64,000 nucleotides of DNA from Micromonospora coerulea (GTDB lineage: Bacteria > Actinomycetota > Actinomycetes > Mycobacteriales > Micromonosporaceae): contig NZ_JAEMUW010000003.1 of assembly GCF_016598485.1 (NCBI RefSeq), positions 248,001-312,000 of the forward strand. Reading direction: 5' to 3'. How positions within the stretch are numbered: the stretch's first letter is position 1; the number at the start of each line of letters is the position of its first letter. Shown here in pieces: positions 16,208-24,369 of the stretch. Position numbers and translations under genes: made by a program. The notes under the pieces are model-generated. The model was not told where the DNA came from and searched no databases. It saw nothing but the letters and a program-made list of their open reading frames with translations.

Positions 16208-16657
16208 GTGAGCGAGCCAACCCTGCTACAACAGCTGCTGCCTGTGGGAACCCTGCTGCTCGGAGCTGGGATCGCCTCGCTCGGCCGTCGTAACGACAGC
16301 CGCCGGAGGGCGGCCGAATTGCTCGTAGAAGTCGATCGCAAGGCTTGGACCAAGGGGGGTGAGGGCGACTGGCTGGACCTACAGGTCTATCTAGGCCAGC
16401 TTCAGGTCGCTCTTAGGTCCGCCGGCGTACCGCAGCGGCTGGTCGACGATCTCTCGCGGGCTGCGGTCGCACACTGGCAGGCTGCGGAGCACTCGGGGGA
16501 CCCAGACGTCGGTTGGTATGTCATCGGCGACGAGACCGATCGGCTGCGTTCGTCGAAGGGCAGAGTGCTCGACTGGCTCGATCGACCATGGAAGATCTTC
16601 CGGCGCTGGCGCGCGTTCAGATCTGTCCCGGCGGTTGCGGCTGACGGCTCGACCTGA
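16208..16657 (+). CDS. Membrane-anchored protein of unknown function
   Basis: The 149-residue product begins with one hydrophobic helix (LLPVGTLLLGAGIASLG) followed by a basic RRNDSRRR stop-transfer segment, so the helical remainder (AELLVEVDRKAWTKG to the C-terminal WKIFRRWRAF) should be cytoplasmic. GTG at 16208 gives this topology; longer in-frame extensions look non-coding. It could be the membrane partner of the HEPN protein or an entry-exclusion protein, but nothing in the sequence proves either. Confidence 0.6.
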   Translation: MSEPTLLQQLLPVGTLLLGAGIASLGRRNDSRRRAAELLVEVDRKAWTKGGEGDWLDLQVYLGQLQVALRSAGVPQRLVDDLSRAAVAHWQAAEHSGDPDVGWYVIGDETDRLRSSKGRVLDWLDRPWKIFRRWRAFRSVPAVAADGST

Positions 16658-17250
16658 ACCCTCTGGATGGTCAGCAACCTGGTCGCCCGCGCATCACGGG
16701 CGTAACCAGCTGGTCTAGGACCAGCTGGTCTTCTTAATGGCTCCCCCCCGACTGCTACGCGGGCGCGTCCACCAGCGTGGCTCCGACGTGAGCCGACTTC
16801 CTCGTTTCACACTGGTTGGGCTGAAGCTCTCGCCTTGGCGCTGTGTCGTCCATGCTCGTCCTCGGGACCGGCGCAGTCCCAGCTACCCGGGCGGTCAGAC
16901 ATGTCCTCCCTGCTCACGGCGCTGAAGCCTAAAGGGCCTCACCCACTCGCTACACCGCCTTCGCCCGTATTGACCGCTGAGACGGTAAAGCGACTATGCG
17001 CAATTGGTGCTGCCGCATTGGCATTTGGCAACCCTCTTGGGCAGGCTCCTAGCGCCCCGCCGAGCCGGAGAACCAGTGGTCACCGCACGTTCCCTAGTTA
17101 CCGGAGGTAGGTGCGGAGCGTTGAAGGAGCCGAGTGAGACGCGCGCAGCACTGTCGCACCCATCAATAGGTTTGGAACATGCGTACGAGCTACCCCATGC
17201 AGGACCCTCACTGCGCGTACGATCACGCGCACGCTAGGGAAGGGGCAGTC
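16658..17250. other. Gap before the ComF-like gene
   Basis: Nearly 600 bases hold the terminator-like hairpin at 16705-16729 and the leader of the ComF-like gene. A 91-codon frame from 16835 has an unlikely composition and no ribosome site. Nothing else could be supported. Confidence 0.4.
16705..16729 (+). terminator. Hairpin terminator after the membrane-protein gene
   Basis: ACCAGCTGGTC, a TAG loop and GACCAGCTGGT form a perfect 11-bp stem followed by CTTCTT. Each arm is itself palindromic (ACCAGCTGGT), so a protein-binding role is also possible. Confidence 0.6.
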
Positions 17251-18054
17251 GTGGCCAGGTACCGAGACTTCACCAAGCCCATATTTGCGAGCAAGCCACC
17301 CACGGTGACCGACTGGATGGGGTGGCTTCTTGCTCAGGACGTGCTGCGGGAAGCCGCGCCTCGTCCAGCAATCTCCTGTGGGCTGTGTGGGGGCGCTGTT
17401 GGCACCATGCACAACGGTGAGCCGTTTGCACGCTGCGCTCAGTGCAGGAACTACGGCCACGCCATCGCGGCCCTGATACCCATGACCTACAGCCTTGACG
17501 ACGGCCTTGAATCGATGTTGCACCGATACAAGGATTTCGGGGTCACGTGGCTCGAAAGCCCGCTGCGATCCTTGCTCTGGCACTTCACTAGCCGGCACGG
17601 CAATTGCATTAAGAAGGCTTACGGACCCTTTGATCTCGCCCTGGCTGTACCTAGCGACAATACCGAAAGAGGCTTCGACCACCTAGAGCGGATAGCTGCT
17701 CCCGTCGGTGACGGGGAACCGCCTTTCCGGTGGCGTTTCGACATCGTTTCTCGGAATCGGGCCGTCTCGCGCCCTAATCGGGGAGAACTTAAGCCTGATT
17801 CTTACATAGTGGCCGCCGGTAGCGTTCAGGGCAAATCCGTTATACTATTGGACGATACATGGACATCCGGCGCATCTATTGCTAGTGCAGCCGCAGCGTT
17901 GCGACGTTCCGGGGCTAGGTCAGTCACGGCGATCACGTTGGGACGTCAGCTCAACAGCTCGTCTACGTACCAGAATAACCAGGAACTCGTCCGGGAGGTC
18001 CGCGCTAGAGGTTGGGGGAAGCACTGTGTCATATGCAGTCAGCGGCCTACGTAA
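17251..18054 (+). CDS. ComF-like phosphoribosyltransferase with N-terminal zinc ribbon
   Basis: The product (267 residues) has a zinc ribbon, Cys43-x2-Cys46 and Cys62-x2-Cys65, and a type I phosphoribosyltransferase domain whose PRPP loop is VILLDDTWTSGAS (Asp201-Asp202). That is the ComF/GntX layout, but the element context and fused partner are not those of chromosomal comF. GTG at 17251 has AGGGAAGGGG six bases upstream; ATGs at 17179 and 17197 would add 18-24 residues but have weak sites. Its last 29 bases overlap the DprA-HAD gene, so the two are translationally coupled. It may transfer a base or amine to PRPP, or sense a nucleotide. Confidence 0.82.
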   Translation: MARYRDFTKPIFASKPPTVTDWMGWLLAQDVLREAAPRPAISCGLCGGAVGTMHNGEPFARCAQCRNYGHAIAALIPMTYSLDDGLESMLHRYKDFGVTWLESPLRSLLWHFTSRHGNCIKKAYGPFDLALAVPSDNTERGFDHLERIAAPVGDGEPPFRWRFDIVSRNRAVSRPNRGELKPDSYIVAAGSVQGKSVILLDDTWTSGASIASAAAALRRSGARSVTAITLGRQLNSSSTYQNNQELVREVRARGWGKHCVICSQRPT

Positions 18055-19666
18055 AGCTGAAGCCGCAGAAGTCCTGCTGATGCTTGATGCGCCTGGTCTC
18101 GGCCCTCGTCGCGTGCTGGATCTCCTTACGCGGTTCGGATCTCCCGGCAATGCTCTGGAGTTCCTGAACTCTGGCGCCAAGACTCCGGCCAGGGTCCATG
18201 AATTTCTCGCAACTGCCGAGGTGAGTCATTATCAGCAGGCAGTCGAGCAAACCCTGAAGCTCGGCGGGAACTTCAAACTCTGGTCTGATCCGGACTACCC
18301 GCGCAATCTTTCGCTCTGGGATGGCCGGCCACCTATCCTGTTCTACAAGGGTGACATCGAGAGCTTGGCAACTCGCGCTCTGGCGCTGGTTGGAAGAGTT
18401 GACCCTAGCGAGGAGGGCGCCGCGGCTGCCAACAGGTTCGCCCGGAAGTGTGTTGAAGCGAACATTGCAGTCGTTAGTGGTCTTGCAAAGGGTATCGATG
18501 GCGCGTCTCACCGGTCCGCCCTGCACCCGCCAGCAGGCAAAACCTACGCTGTAATTGCGCACGGCATCGATCATGCATACCCGAAAGAGAACCTTGACCT
18601 ATACGCCGAGATCCCGAGGAACGGCGCGGTCATTAGCCAGTTTCCGACGGGGGTGGGACCGCAGCGCTGGATGTTCCCTGCGCGCAATGAGGTCATGTGC
18701 ACACTCGCCCTGGGGACCGTCATCATCGAGGGAAAGCCGGGCTGCGGTTCCATCATTCAGGCCGAGTTCTCCTTCAAGCACGGCAGACCGGTATTTTTAC
18801 TGAGTCGCAATCTCCGAGTTGGTGATACCGGCTGGGCCGAAGAGCTGGTGCGGCGCGGCGCGCACGTTATTGAACGTTTTGACCAGGTCATCCGCGTGGT
18901 TGAAGACACGTTGGGGGAGCTTTGGTCGAGTAAGGTCCAGGACCAGGACGAGGTGGATCAGCCAGCACTCTTCGACGTCGAGAGCGAGCCTGCTGCTGTT
19001 AAGCCCAAAGCCGCTCTCTTTGATATCGATGGGGTTGTCGTGGATACACGCGACGCTTCCGCATCTGCCATCGCTAGTATTGCTACGAAGCACACAGGAG
19101 TCGACGTTCAACCAGCGGCCGTCACAGTGACGAAGGCGCCACACCAGGCCCTCGCTGATCTGGGCGTGCGCAACGCCTATGAGGTGTACCGCAGCGAATA
19201 CGACAAGCACTTTGCTGACGCATGTCGCGACGTCCACGTTTTTGATGAGGTGGTGAAAGCGATCCGGGAGATGAAGGATCGCCGGATGCACGTTGCGGCC
19301 ATCACGGCACAGCCTGCACGCCGAGCTGCCGCCTCACTGCCTCCGGATGTCCGCAATCTTTTCGACCTGGTCCTTTCCTACAACCAAACCCGAGGCCATA
19401 AGGATGAGGGAATCAGGACCGCACTCAAGCATTTTGGTGTAGCCGCCGATGCTGCCGTCTATATCGGGGATCAGCCGAAAGACCTAGAGGCAGCCCGCAA
19501 GGCCGGGGTCAAGGGGGTCGGTGTCCTTTGGGGGTACTGCGAACACTCCGAGCTGATGAAGTGGCCCCACGATCTACTTCTTAGCAGTCCAGAGGAGCTG
19601 ACGGCGGACGTGATTGAGCAGCTCGTCGACGGCGGCCGGAATCAAGTGCTGCAACAGCCTGGGTAA
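18026..19666 (+). CDS. DprA/SMF-type Rossmann domain fused to a HAD hydrolase
   Basis: The 546-residue product combines two enzymes. Residues 1-110 hold a helical N-terminal part (LMLDAPGLGPRRVLDLLTRFG) as in DprA. Residues 115-290 are the SMF/DprA Rossmann domain: ALVGRVDPSEEGAAAANRFA, GLAKGIDGASH (152-162) and FPARNEVM. Residues 328-540 are a HAD phosphatase-like domain with DIDGVVVDT (Asp333, Asp335), AAITAQPAR, HKDEGI and GDQPKDLEAA. The DprA motif RNR is RNE here. GTG at 18026 follows GGGGGAAG and overlaps the ComF-like gene. DprA/SMF folds belong to the SLOG nucleotide-sensing group; a nucleotide-metabolite role is inference. Confidence 0.85.
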   Translation: MSYAVSGLRKAEAAEVLLMLDAPGLGPRRVLDLLTRFGSPGNALEFLNSGAKTPARVHEFLATAEVSHYQQAVEQTLKLGGNFKLWSDPDYPRNLSLWDGRPPILFYKGDIESLATRALALVGRVDPSEEGAAAANRFARKCVEANIAVVSGLAKGIDGASHRSALHPPAGKTYAVIAHGIDHAYPKENLDLYAEIPRNGAVISQFPTGVGPQRWMFPARNEVMCTLALGTVIIEGKPGCGSIIQAEFSFKHGRPVFLLSRNLRVGDTGWAEELVRRGAHVIERFDQVIRVVEDTLGELWSSKVQDQDEVDQPALFDVESEPAAVKPKAALFDIDGVVVDTRDASASAIASIATKHTGVDVQPAAVTVTKAPHQALADLGVRNAYEVYRSEYDKHFADACRDVHVFDEVVKAIREMKDRRMHVAAITAQPARRAAASLPPDVRNLFDLVLSYNQTRGHKDEGIRTALKHFGVAADAAVYIGDQPKDLEAARKAGVKGVGVLWGYCEHSELMKWPHDLLLSSPEELTADVIEQLVDGGRNQVLQQPG

Positions 19667-20204
19667 GTTGCGGGCTTTGGCGTCAAGGAGACATTGACGC
19701 GCGCGGTCTGGCGCCGGATCACGAGGCCGGGGTGGGGATGCGGCGCGAGCATCACGGGCAGGCCCCTGCCTGCCGGCAACGCCGGCCCGAGGGGCCGCAG
19801 AGGCTCCGGGGTCAAGGGCGGCCCGTAGGGCCGTCGCGTAGCGACGCGAAGCGCCCTTGAGGTCGGAGGGGCGGCCCCGCATCCTTCGCGCCGCATCCTC
19901 ACCACGGCCGGCGGTGACTCGCCCTACGGCGCGGCGGTTCCACGGCCGCCGCGCCCCAGGCCGGCTGCCGGCCCACGAACCTCAACCATTCTCGACGCTG
20001 CCGTCTGCGGCGGCCCCCGGGCTTCCCGCTCTCCGCGCCAGCCGCCGGGCGTCCTGCGTGGCCGGCGTGGAGCGACAGCGGAGCGTCGGACGCGCGCCCA
20101 GGCGGCGGCGCGTGCGGCCCGTTCAGGGCCGCCTTGATAGACGTACAGAAAGTCCTCCCACACCGGCCAGCAGCCGGGCTGTTCCGTCAGGGCATGCTGG
20201 TCAC
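19667..20204. other. Hairpin-rich non-coding region
   Basis: The 540 bases after the DprA-HAD gene contain several perfect hairpins between 19757 and 19860 and long GC-rich frames on both strands with no coding character. Length and structure suit a replication or transfer origin or a structured RNA better than a gene. Confidence 0.45.
19757..19860. other. Clustered palindromes including a three-way junction
   Basis: GGCAGGC-ccct-GCCTGCC (19757-19774) and GCCGGC-aac-GCCGGC (19772-19786) are followed by a nested structure at 19812-19860: outer arms TCAAGGGCG and CGCCCTTGA enclose two perfect hairpins, GCCC-gta-GGGC and CGTCGC-gta-GCGACG, both with GTA loops. A perfectly paired three-way junction of 49 bases is unlikely by chance. 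Candidates are the element's replication origin, a transfer origin or a non-coding RNA. Confidence 0.55.
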
Positions 20205-20717
20205 ATGCGCATCCCTTGGCGGAGCAGTCTTGACGTGTTCGCGCAGATCCTGCGGCGACACGGCGTCGAGCAGGACTCTGTGACCGACGTCGACGCGGCA
20301 TGGGGAGCATTCGCTGAGTTCCTGCAACTGGACATCTACGGCGTCGACGCAACTCCGGACTCCGATGCCGACGGCTTCATCATCCAGTGGGGCCGACGGT
20401 CCTGGAGCGACAACCGCCTGATTCTCACCTTCACCCGGCAGTTGGCCATCGCTGATGTCGGTGATCACGACGATCCCTACTGGCAGCCCGAACTATGGCA
20501 GCTCGACTTGGAGATGGCCTTCGACGATGAGGCCGATCTGACCGGCCTTGACAGCCTCGGCGTCCATGACACGGGGTTCAGCTTTCCTCCCACCGGACCG
20601 CTGCGAGCCGCAGCGCTGGCGGATACCTGGGCGAAGGCGCAGCGGCATGCCCCTGTCCGGGCAGCCTGCATCGCGACCCCGGCGGGTAGCAGTTTGTCCT
20701 TCGAGTGCGTCTGCTGA
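20205..20717 (+). CDS. Hypothetical acidic protein
   Basis: The 170-residue product begins MRIPWRSSLDVFAQILRRHG and has an acidic, Trp-rich body (WGAFAEFLQLDIYGVD, DPYWQPELWQLDLEMAFDDE), with no transmembrane segment. Its fold is not recognised. Coding character is clear from ATG at 20205 to TGA. The high Asp content could suit a DNA-mimic or immunity-type protein, but there is no direct evidence. Confidence 0.65.
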   Translation: MRIPWRSSLDVFAQILRRHGVEQDSVTDVDAAWGAFAEFLQLDIYGVDATPDSDADGFIIQWGRRSWSDNRLILTFTRQLAIADVGDHDDPYWQPELWQLDLEMAFDDEADLTGLDSLGVHDTGFSFPPTGPLRAAALADTWAKAQRHAPVRAACIATPAGSSLSFECVC

Positions 20718-20775
20718 CACTCAGAACCGCGAGGTGTGGCGGGCTCGCCAATCAGTGAAGCGGCGTCACGGCGGG

Positions 20776-20803
20776 TTGACGTGTCGGTACCCGGTGCTAC
20801 TCT
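20776..20803 (+). promoter_or_regulatory. Predicted promoter of the rep operon
   Basis: TTGACG and TACTCT are separated by 16 bases, a close match to the housekeeping consensus. It reads toward rep with a leader of about 460 bases. Confidence 0.55.
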
Positions 20804-21186
20804 GACGCTCGTCGAGGACGCCAGCGCGGCCCTCCTGCCGGTTCGCTGGACTCGACGCCGGAGATGCTGAGCGGCCTTCCTGCCGCTGATGCGGGCTACG
20901 TCCCGCCGGCTCTCGATCGCACCGGCCGCTGTGCCGGTCTCCCGAATCCGCTGAGCGGCCCAGTACGGCCTTTCCTGCCGTCCACGATGGCCCCCAGATT
21001 CGCACCGCTCCACGGGTGGGGCAGCCTGCGGCAACCCGCCGGATGCCGATATCCCAGGCTCCCCACCCGTGCCGGCCCACTCATCAGGTCTACGAGCGTG
21101 AAAGGACATGACCCATCGGCGGGAAGTGGCACGACCACGATTCCGCCCTCCGGCGTCAGCCGCCCTCTCGGCGGTGCCAGGAGACA

Positions 21187-21234
21187 CGACGAACACCACC
21201 AGCGGACATGCGTCCACTGCTGGTGGTGCTTCGT
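21187..21234. promoter_or_regulatory. Imperfect hairpin in the rep leader
   Basis: The left arm GACGAACACCACCAGCGGAC pairs with a right arm whose complement reads GACGAAG-CACCACCAGC-agt-GGAC, with small bulges and an ATGC loop. It ends 36 bases before the rep start and 22 bases before its ribosome site. It could be an attenuator, a translational control element or part of a rolling-circle origin. Confidence 0.5.
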
Positions 21235-21270
21235 CTCCCGTCCCTGCCACCCCCTGATGAGGAGACAGTC

Positions 21271-22842
21271 GTGTCCACCACCCCGCTCGCCCTCTACCGG
21301 CCCGGTCTCGCCGTCGGCCGTGACGCCCAGGTCCTGCACCGCGCCGCCTCGCCGGAGTTCTCCGGCTGGCTGGAGCACACCCGCCCCGCCGGCGGCTGTG
21401 CTCGCCCGATCCGCCTCACCGGCACCATCGCCGCCGTCGAGCGAGACACCGGCCGCATCACCGGCCAGCTGCACACCGACGAGCTGCCCGACCGCGCGCT
21501 CTACAAGGCGTGCGGCAACCGCCGCGAATCGGTGTGCCCGGACTGCGCCTGGGTCTACCGGGGCGACGCCTACCAAGTCGTCTGTCGCGGTCTGACCGGC
21601 GGCAAGGGCGTCCCCGACTCGGTCGGCCGGCACCCGGTCGTCTTCGCCACCTTCACCGCCCCGTCCTTCGGCCCGGTCCACCACCGCCACGTCCCCCGCC
21701 ACACCTGCCGCAACCGGCAGCGCTGCGACTGCCGCCCCGCCCCCTGCCGCGCCCGCAGCAACGCCGGCACCTGCCCACACGGGCGGCCCGCAGCGTGCTT
21801 CGCCCGCCACGACGCCGACCTCCCGCGGCTCGGCCAGCCGTTGTGCCTCGACTGCTACGACCACGCCCACCAGGTCGTCTGGAACTACTTCTCCGGCGAG
21901 CTGTGGCGGCGCACCAAGCAGGCCGCCGACCGGCACCTCGCCGCCATCTGCCGCAAGCGCGGCATCCCCTCCGTCCGGGTCGTCACCGCCTCCGGCAAGG
22001 TCCGCTGGGTGCCGCCCGTGCGGGTGTCCCACGGCAAGGTCGCCGAGATGCAACGCCGGGCCGCCGTGCACTTCCACGTCCTGCTGCGCCTCGACGGCGT
22101 CGACCCCGACGACCCGGACGCCTTCGTGCCGCCACCGGCCGGCATCACCCTCGACGACCTGGAAGACGCGATCCACGCCGCCGCCCGGCAGATCACCGTC
22201 ACCACGCCACCGCACCCCGACCAGCCCCAAGGCTGGCTGGTCGCCTGGGGCGAGCAGGTCGACGTCCGACGCATCAACACCACGAGCGGTGAGCTGACCG
22301 ACGGCAAGGTGGCCGCCTACCTCGCCAAGTACGCCACCAAGGCCACCGAAGCCACCGGTCACTCCTCCGACCGCCTCACCCCGGCCACCATCGACGACTA
22401 CGCCGATCCCGAAGGCGACCACACCGCTCGCCTCATCGACGCCTGCTGGCATCTCGGCCGCCCCACTCCCGCCGACACCAGCAGCGGCGCCGCAACCGCC
22501 GACGACCGTCAAGACAGCCTTGACACCGAACCCAACGCCTACGCCGGGCTGCGCCGCTGGGCGCACATGCTCGGCTTCGGCGGCCACTTCCTCACCAAAG
22601 CCCGCCGCTACTCCGTCACCTTCGCCCTGCTCCGCGACACCCGCGCCACCTACCGCCGCACCGAAGACAACGAACCCGCCGACTCCATCACCGTCGGCAC
22701 CCTCACCTACATCGGCTCCGGCTGGCTCACCCAAGGTGACGCCCTGCTCGCCAACACCGCCGCCCGACAGCGACGCGAGAGCAGACGCATCGGCCGGGAA
22801 GAACTCGCCCACGAAGCCTGGCTCACCGGAGCCGCCGCATGA
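21271..22842 (+). CDS. Replication initiator of the element (RepSA-like)
   Basis: The 523-residue product matches the large replication initiators of actinomycete integrative elements: Cys-rich N-terminal region (ACGNRRESVCPDC, CRNRQRCDC), the HUH-type metal motif H267-F-H269 in AVHFHVLLRLDG, and candidate nucleophiles Tyr350 and Tyr354 in YLAKYATK. It would nick the double-strand origin for rolling-circle replication of the excised circle. GTG at 21271 is preceded by GAGGAG. It overlaps xis by four bases (ATGA), so replication and excision are coupled. Confidence 0.9.
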   Translation: MSTTPLALYRPGLAVGRDAQVLHRAASPEFSGWLEHTRPAGGCARPIRLTGTIAAVERDTGRITGQLHTDELPDRALYKACGNRRESVCPDCAWVYRGDAYQVVCRGLTGGKGVPDSVGRHPVVFATFTAPSFGPVHHRHVPRHTCRNRQRCDCRPAPCRARSNAGTCPHGRPAACFARHDADLPRLGQPLCLDCYDHAHQVVWNYFSGELWRRTKQAADRHLAAICRKRGIPSVRVVTASGKVRWVPPVRVSHGKVAEMQRRAAVHFHVLLRLDGVDPDDPDAFVPPPAGITLDDLEDAIHAAARQITVTTPPHPDQPQGWLVAWGEQVDVRRINTTSGELTDGKVAAYLAKYATKATEATGHSSDRLTPATIDDYADPEGDHTARLIDACWHLGRPTPADTSSGAATADDRQDSLDTEPNAYAGLRRWAHMLGFGGHFLTKARRYSVTFALLRDTRATYRRTEDNEPADSITVGTLTYIGSGWLTQGDALLANTAARQRRESRRIGREELAHEAWLTGAAA

Positions 22843-23036
22843 CCCACGACCTGCGCCCCCGCTGGTACTCGCCGGCCGAAGTCGCCGTGCTGCTCGGCTT
22901 CGGCATCTCCAAGGTCAAGATGAAGATCGCCACCGGCGAGCTGCGCTCCATCAAGGACGGCAAGTACCGCCGCATCCTCCCCGAATGGGTCGACGACTAC
23001 ATCCGCGAGCAGGTCGAACGCCAGGAGGCTGCCTGA
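22839..23036 (+). CDS. xis: Excisionase (winged-HTH, Xis/BldC-like)
   Basis: The 65-residue product MTHDLRPRWYSPAEVAVLLG continues with SKVKMKIATGELRSIKDG and YRRILPEWVDDYI, a MerR/BldC-type helix-turn-helix typical of small directionality factors beside tyrosine integrases. The start overlaps the rep stop and its own stop overlaps the int start. It should bend att-flanking DNA and favour excision. Confidence 0.88.
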   Translation: MTHDLRPRWYSPAEVAVLLGFGISKVKMKIATGELRSIKDGKYRRILPEWVDDYIREQVERQEAA

Positions 23037-24256
23037 TGCCCGGACGTGCCCGTGCCAACGGCGAGGGGTCGATCTTCGCGTACCGGAACGGCTTCGCCGC
23101 GTACGTCTGGGTCGAGAAGCCGGACGGCAAGCGGGGCCGGAAGTGGGTTTACGGCAAGACCCGCGAGGAGGTCCACGACAAGTGGATCAAGCTGCACGGT
23201 CAGGCGAAGGCCGGTCCTGTGGCGACCCGCTCCCCGACGGTAGGGGAGTACGCCGGCTACTGGCTGCGCGAGATCGTCAAGCCGAACCTGGCCCCCGGCA
23301 GCTACGTCACCTACGAGGTGGTGGTCCGGCTTTACCTCGTGCCTGGGCTGGGCCGGAAGCGCCTCGACAAGCTCCGGGTCAGCGACGTGCAGACCTGGAT
23401 CAACGAGGTGGGTCGGACCTGCCAGTGCTGCGCCCAGGGTAAGGACGAGCGGCGCAAGCCCGCCCAGCGTCGCTGCTGTGCCCTTGGCCGCTGCTGCCGA
23501 GATCTGCCCTCTGCAACCAGCGTCACCCACCTGCGGACCGTGCTCCGGAGGCTGCTGTCCCAGGCGATCACCGATGGGCTGGTCTCTCGCAACGTCGCGT
23601 CCCTGGTGAAGCTGCCACCGGTACGGAAGCGCAAGCGGAAGGCGTGGACGAGCGACGAGGCACGGGGCTTTCTGGAGTCGGCCCGCGCCGACGACGACCC
23701 GCTCTACGCCGCGTACGTCCTGGTCCTGGTGCTCGGTCTGCGCAAGGGTGAAATGTTGGGGCTCGCCTGGGCTGACGTCGACCTCGACGCGGGGGAGTTG
23801 ACCATCGACCGGCAGCTCCAGCGGGTCGGTGCCGAGCTGCTGCACCGGGAGACGAAGACGGCTGCCTCGGACGCCACTCTGCCGCTGCCGGACATCTGCG
23901 CCGTGGCCCTCGGCCGCCGCCGTATCGCCCAGACCGCCGCTCGGGACGCCGCCGGAACGGCCTGGCAGCCGTCTGACCTGATCTTCACCACCCGCTACGG
24001 GCGGCCGGTTGAGCCACGCAACTTCAACCGCTTCTGGGACCGGCGCTGCGACGCGGCCGGCGTCCGGCGGATCACCGTCAGAGACGCCCGGCGGACCTGC
24101 GCCTCGCTCCTGGCGGACCTTGACGTGCATCCCCGGGTGGCGATGCAGATCCTGAGGCACGCCCAGTTCGCCATCACCATGGAGATCTACACGGTGGTGT
24201 CCTCGGCGGCCACCCGCGACGCCCTCAAGCGGCTCGGCAAGGCACTCGACCGGTGA
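23036..24256 (+). CDS. int: Tyrosine site-specific integrase
   Basis: The 406-residue product has an N-terminal AP2-like arm-binding domain (SIFAYRNGFAAYVWVEKPDG), a core-binding domain containing an unusual Cys-rich insert (about 133-160, CQCCAQ...RRCCALGRCCRD), and a catalytic domain with Arg236 (GLRKGEM), Lys274 (ETKTAASD), Arg352 (VRDARRTCAS), His375 (ILRHAQ) and Tyr385 (EIYTVV). The usual box II His is Arg349. ATG at 23036 overlaps the xis stop. It integrates the element into tRNA-Lys, whose intact copy lies about 115 bases downstream. Confidence 0.93.
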   Translation: MPGRARANGEGSIFAYRNGFAAYVWVEKPDGKRGRKWVYGKTREEVHDKWIKLHGQAKAGPVATRSPTVGEYAGYWLREIVKPNLAPGSYVTYEVVVRLYLVPGLGRKRLDKLRVSDVQTWINEVGRTCQCCAQGKDERRKPAQRRCCALGRCCRDLPSATSVTHLRTVLRRLLSQAITDGLVSRNVASLVKLPPVRKRKRKAWTSDEARGFLESARADDDPLYAAYVLVLVLGLRKGEMLGLAWADVDLDAGELTIDRQLQRVGAELLHRETKTAASDATLPLPDICAVALGRRRIAQTAARDAAGTAWQPSDLIFTTRYGRPVEPRNFNRFWDRRCDAAGVRRITVRDARRTCASLLADLDVHPRVAMQILRHAQFAITMEIYTVVSSAATRDALKRLGKALDR

Positions 24257-24296
24257 GCCGCGATTCGTTTACGTCATCAAAGCTGTAGGCGGCTAC

Positions 24297-24317
24297 TGCT
24301 GTACTTCGCTGCTGTAC
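24297..24317. repeat. Right copy of the 21-bp candidate arm site
   Basis: Identical to 12954-12974, with two GCTGTAC motifs. It lies between the int stop and the right attachment site. Confidence 0.6.
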
Positions 24318-24369
24318 GAGCCGGGCGCGCCAACACGACGACCCCGCGAAGGGCCGCTGAGCTGGAACG

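Larger units (their letters stand above)
20718..21270. other. Long leader of the Rep-Xis-Int operon
   Basis: About 550 bases without a convincing gene. It holds a good promoter at 20776-20803, a repeated GCTGAGCGGCC...CCTTCCTGCCG block (near 20867 and 20950) and the hairpin at 21187-21234. The long structured leader suggests post-transcriptional or antisense control of Rep. Confidence 0.5.

Noticed and set aside
16835..17110. A 91-codon gene before the ComF-like gene
   Set aside because: No ribosome site, unlikely composition (Pro/Ser/Arg rich) and no conserved features.
20896..22812. A 638-codon minus-strand frame opposite rep
   Set aside because: Its composition is Gly/Ala/Val low-complexity and it mirrors the rep codons; rep has HUH motifs, a ribosome site and coupled neighbours.
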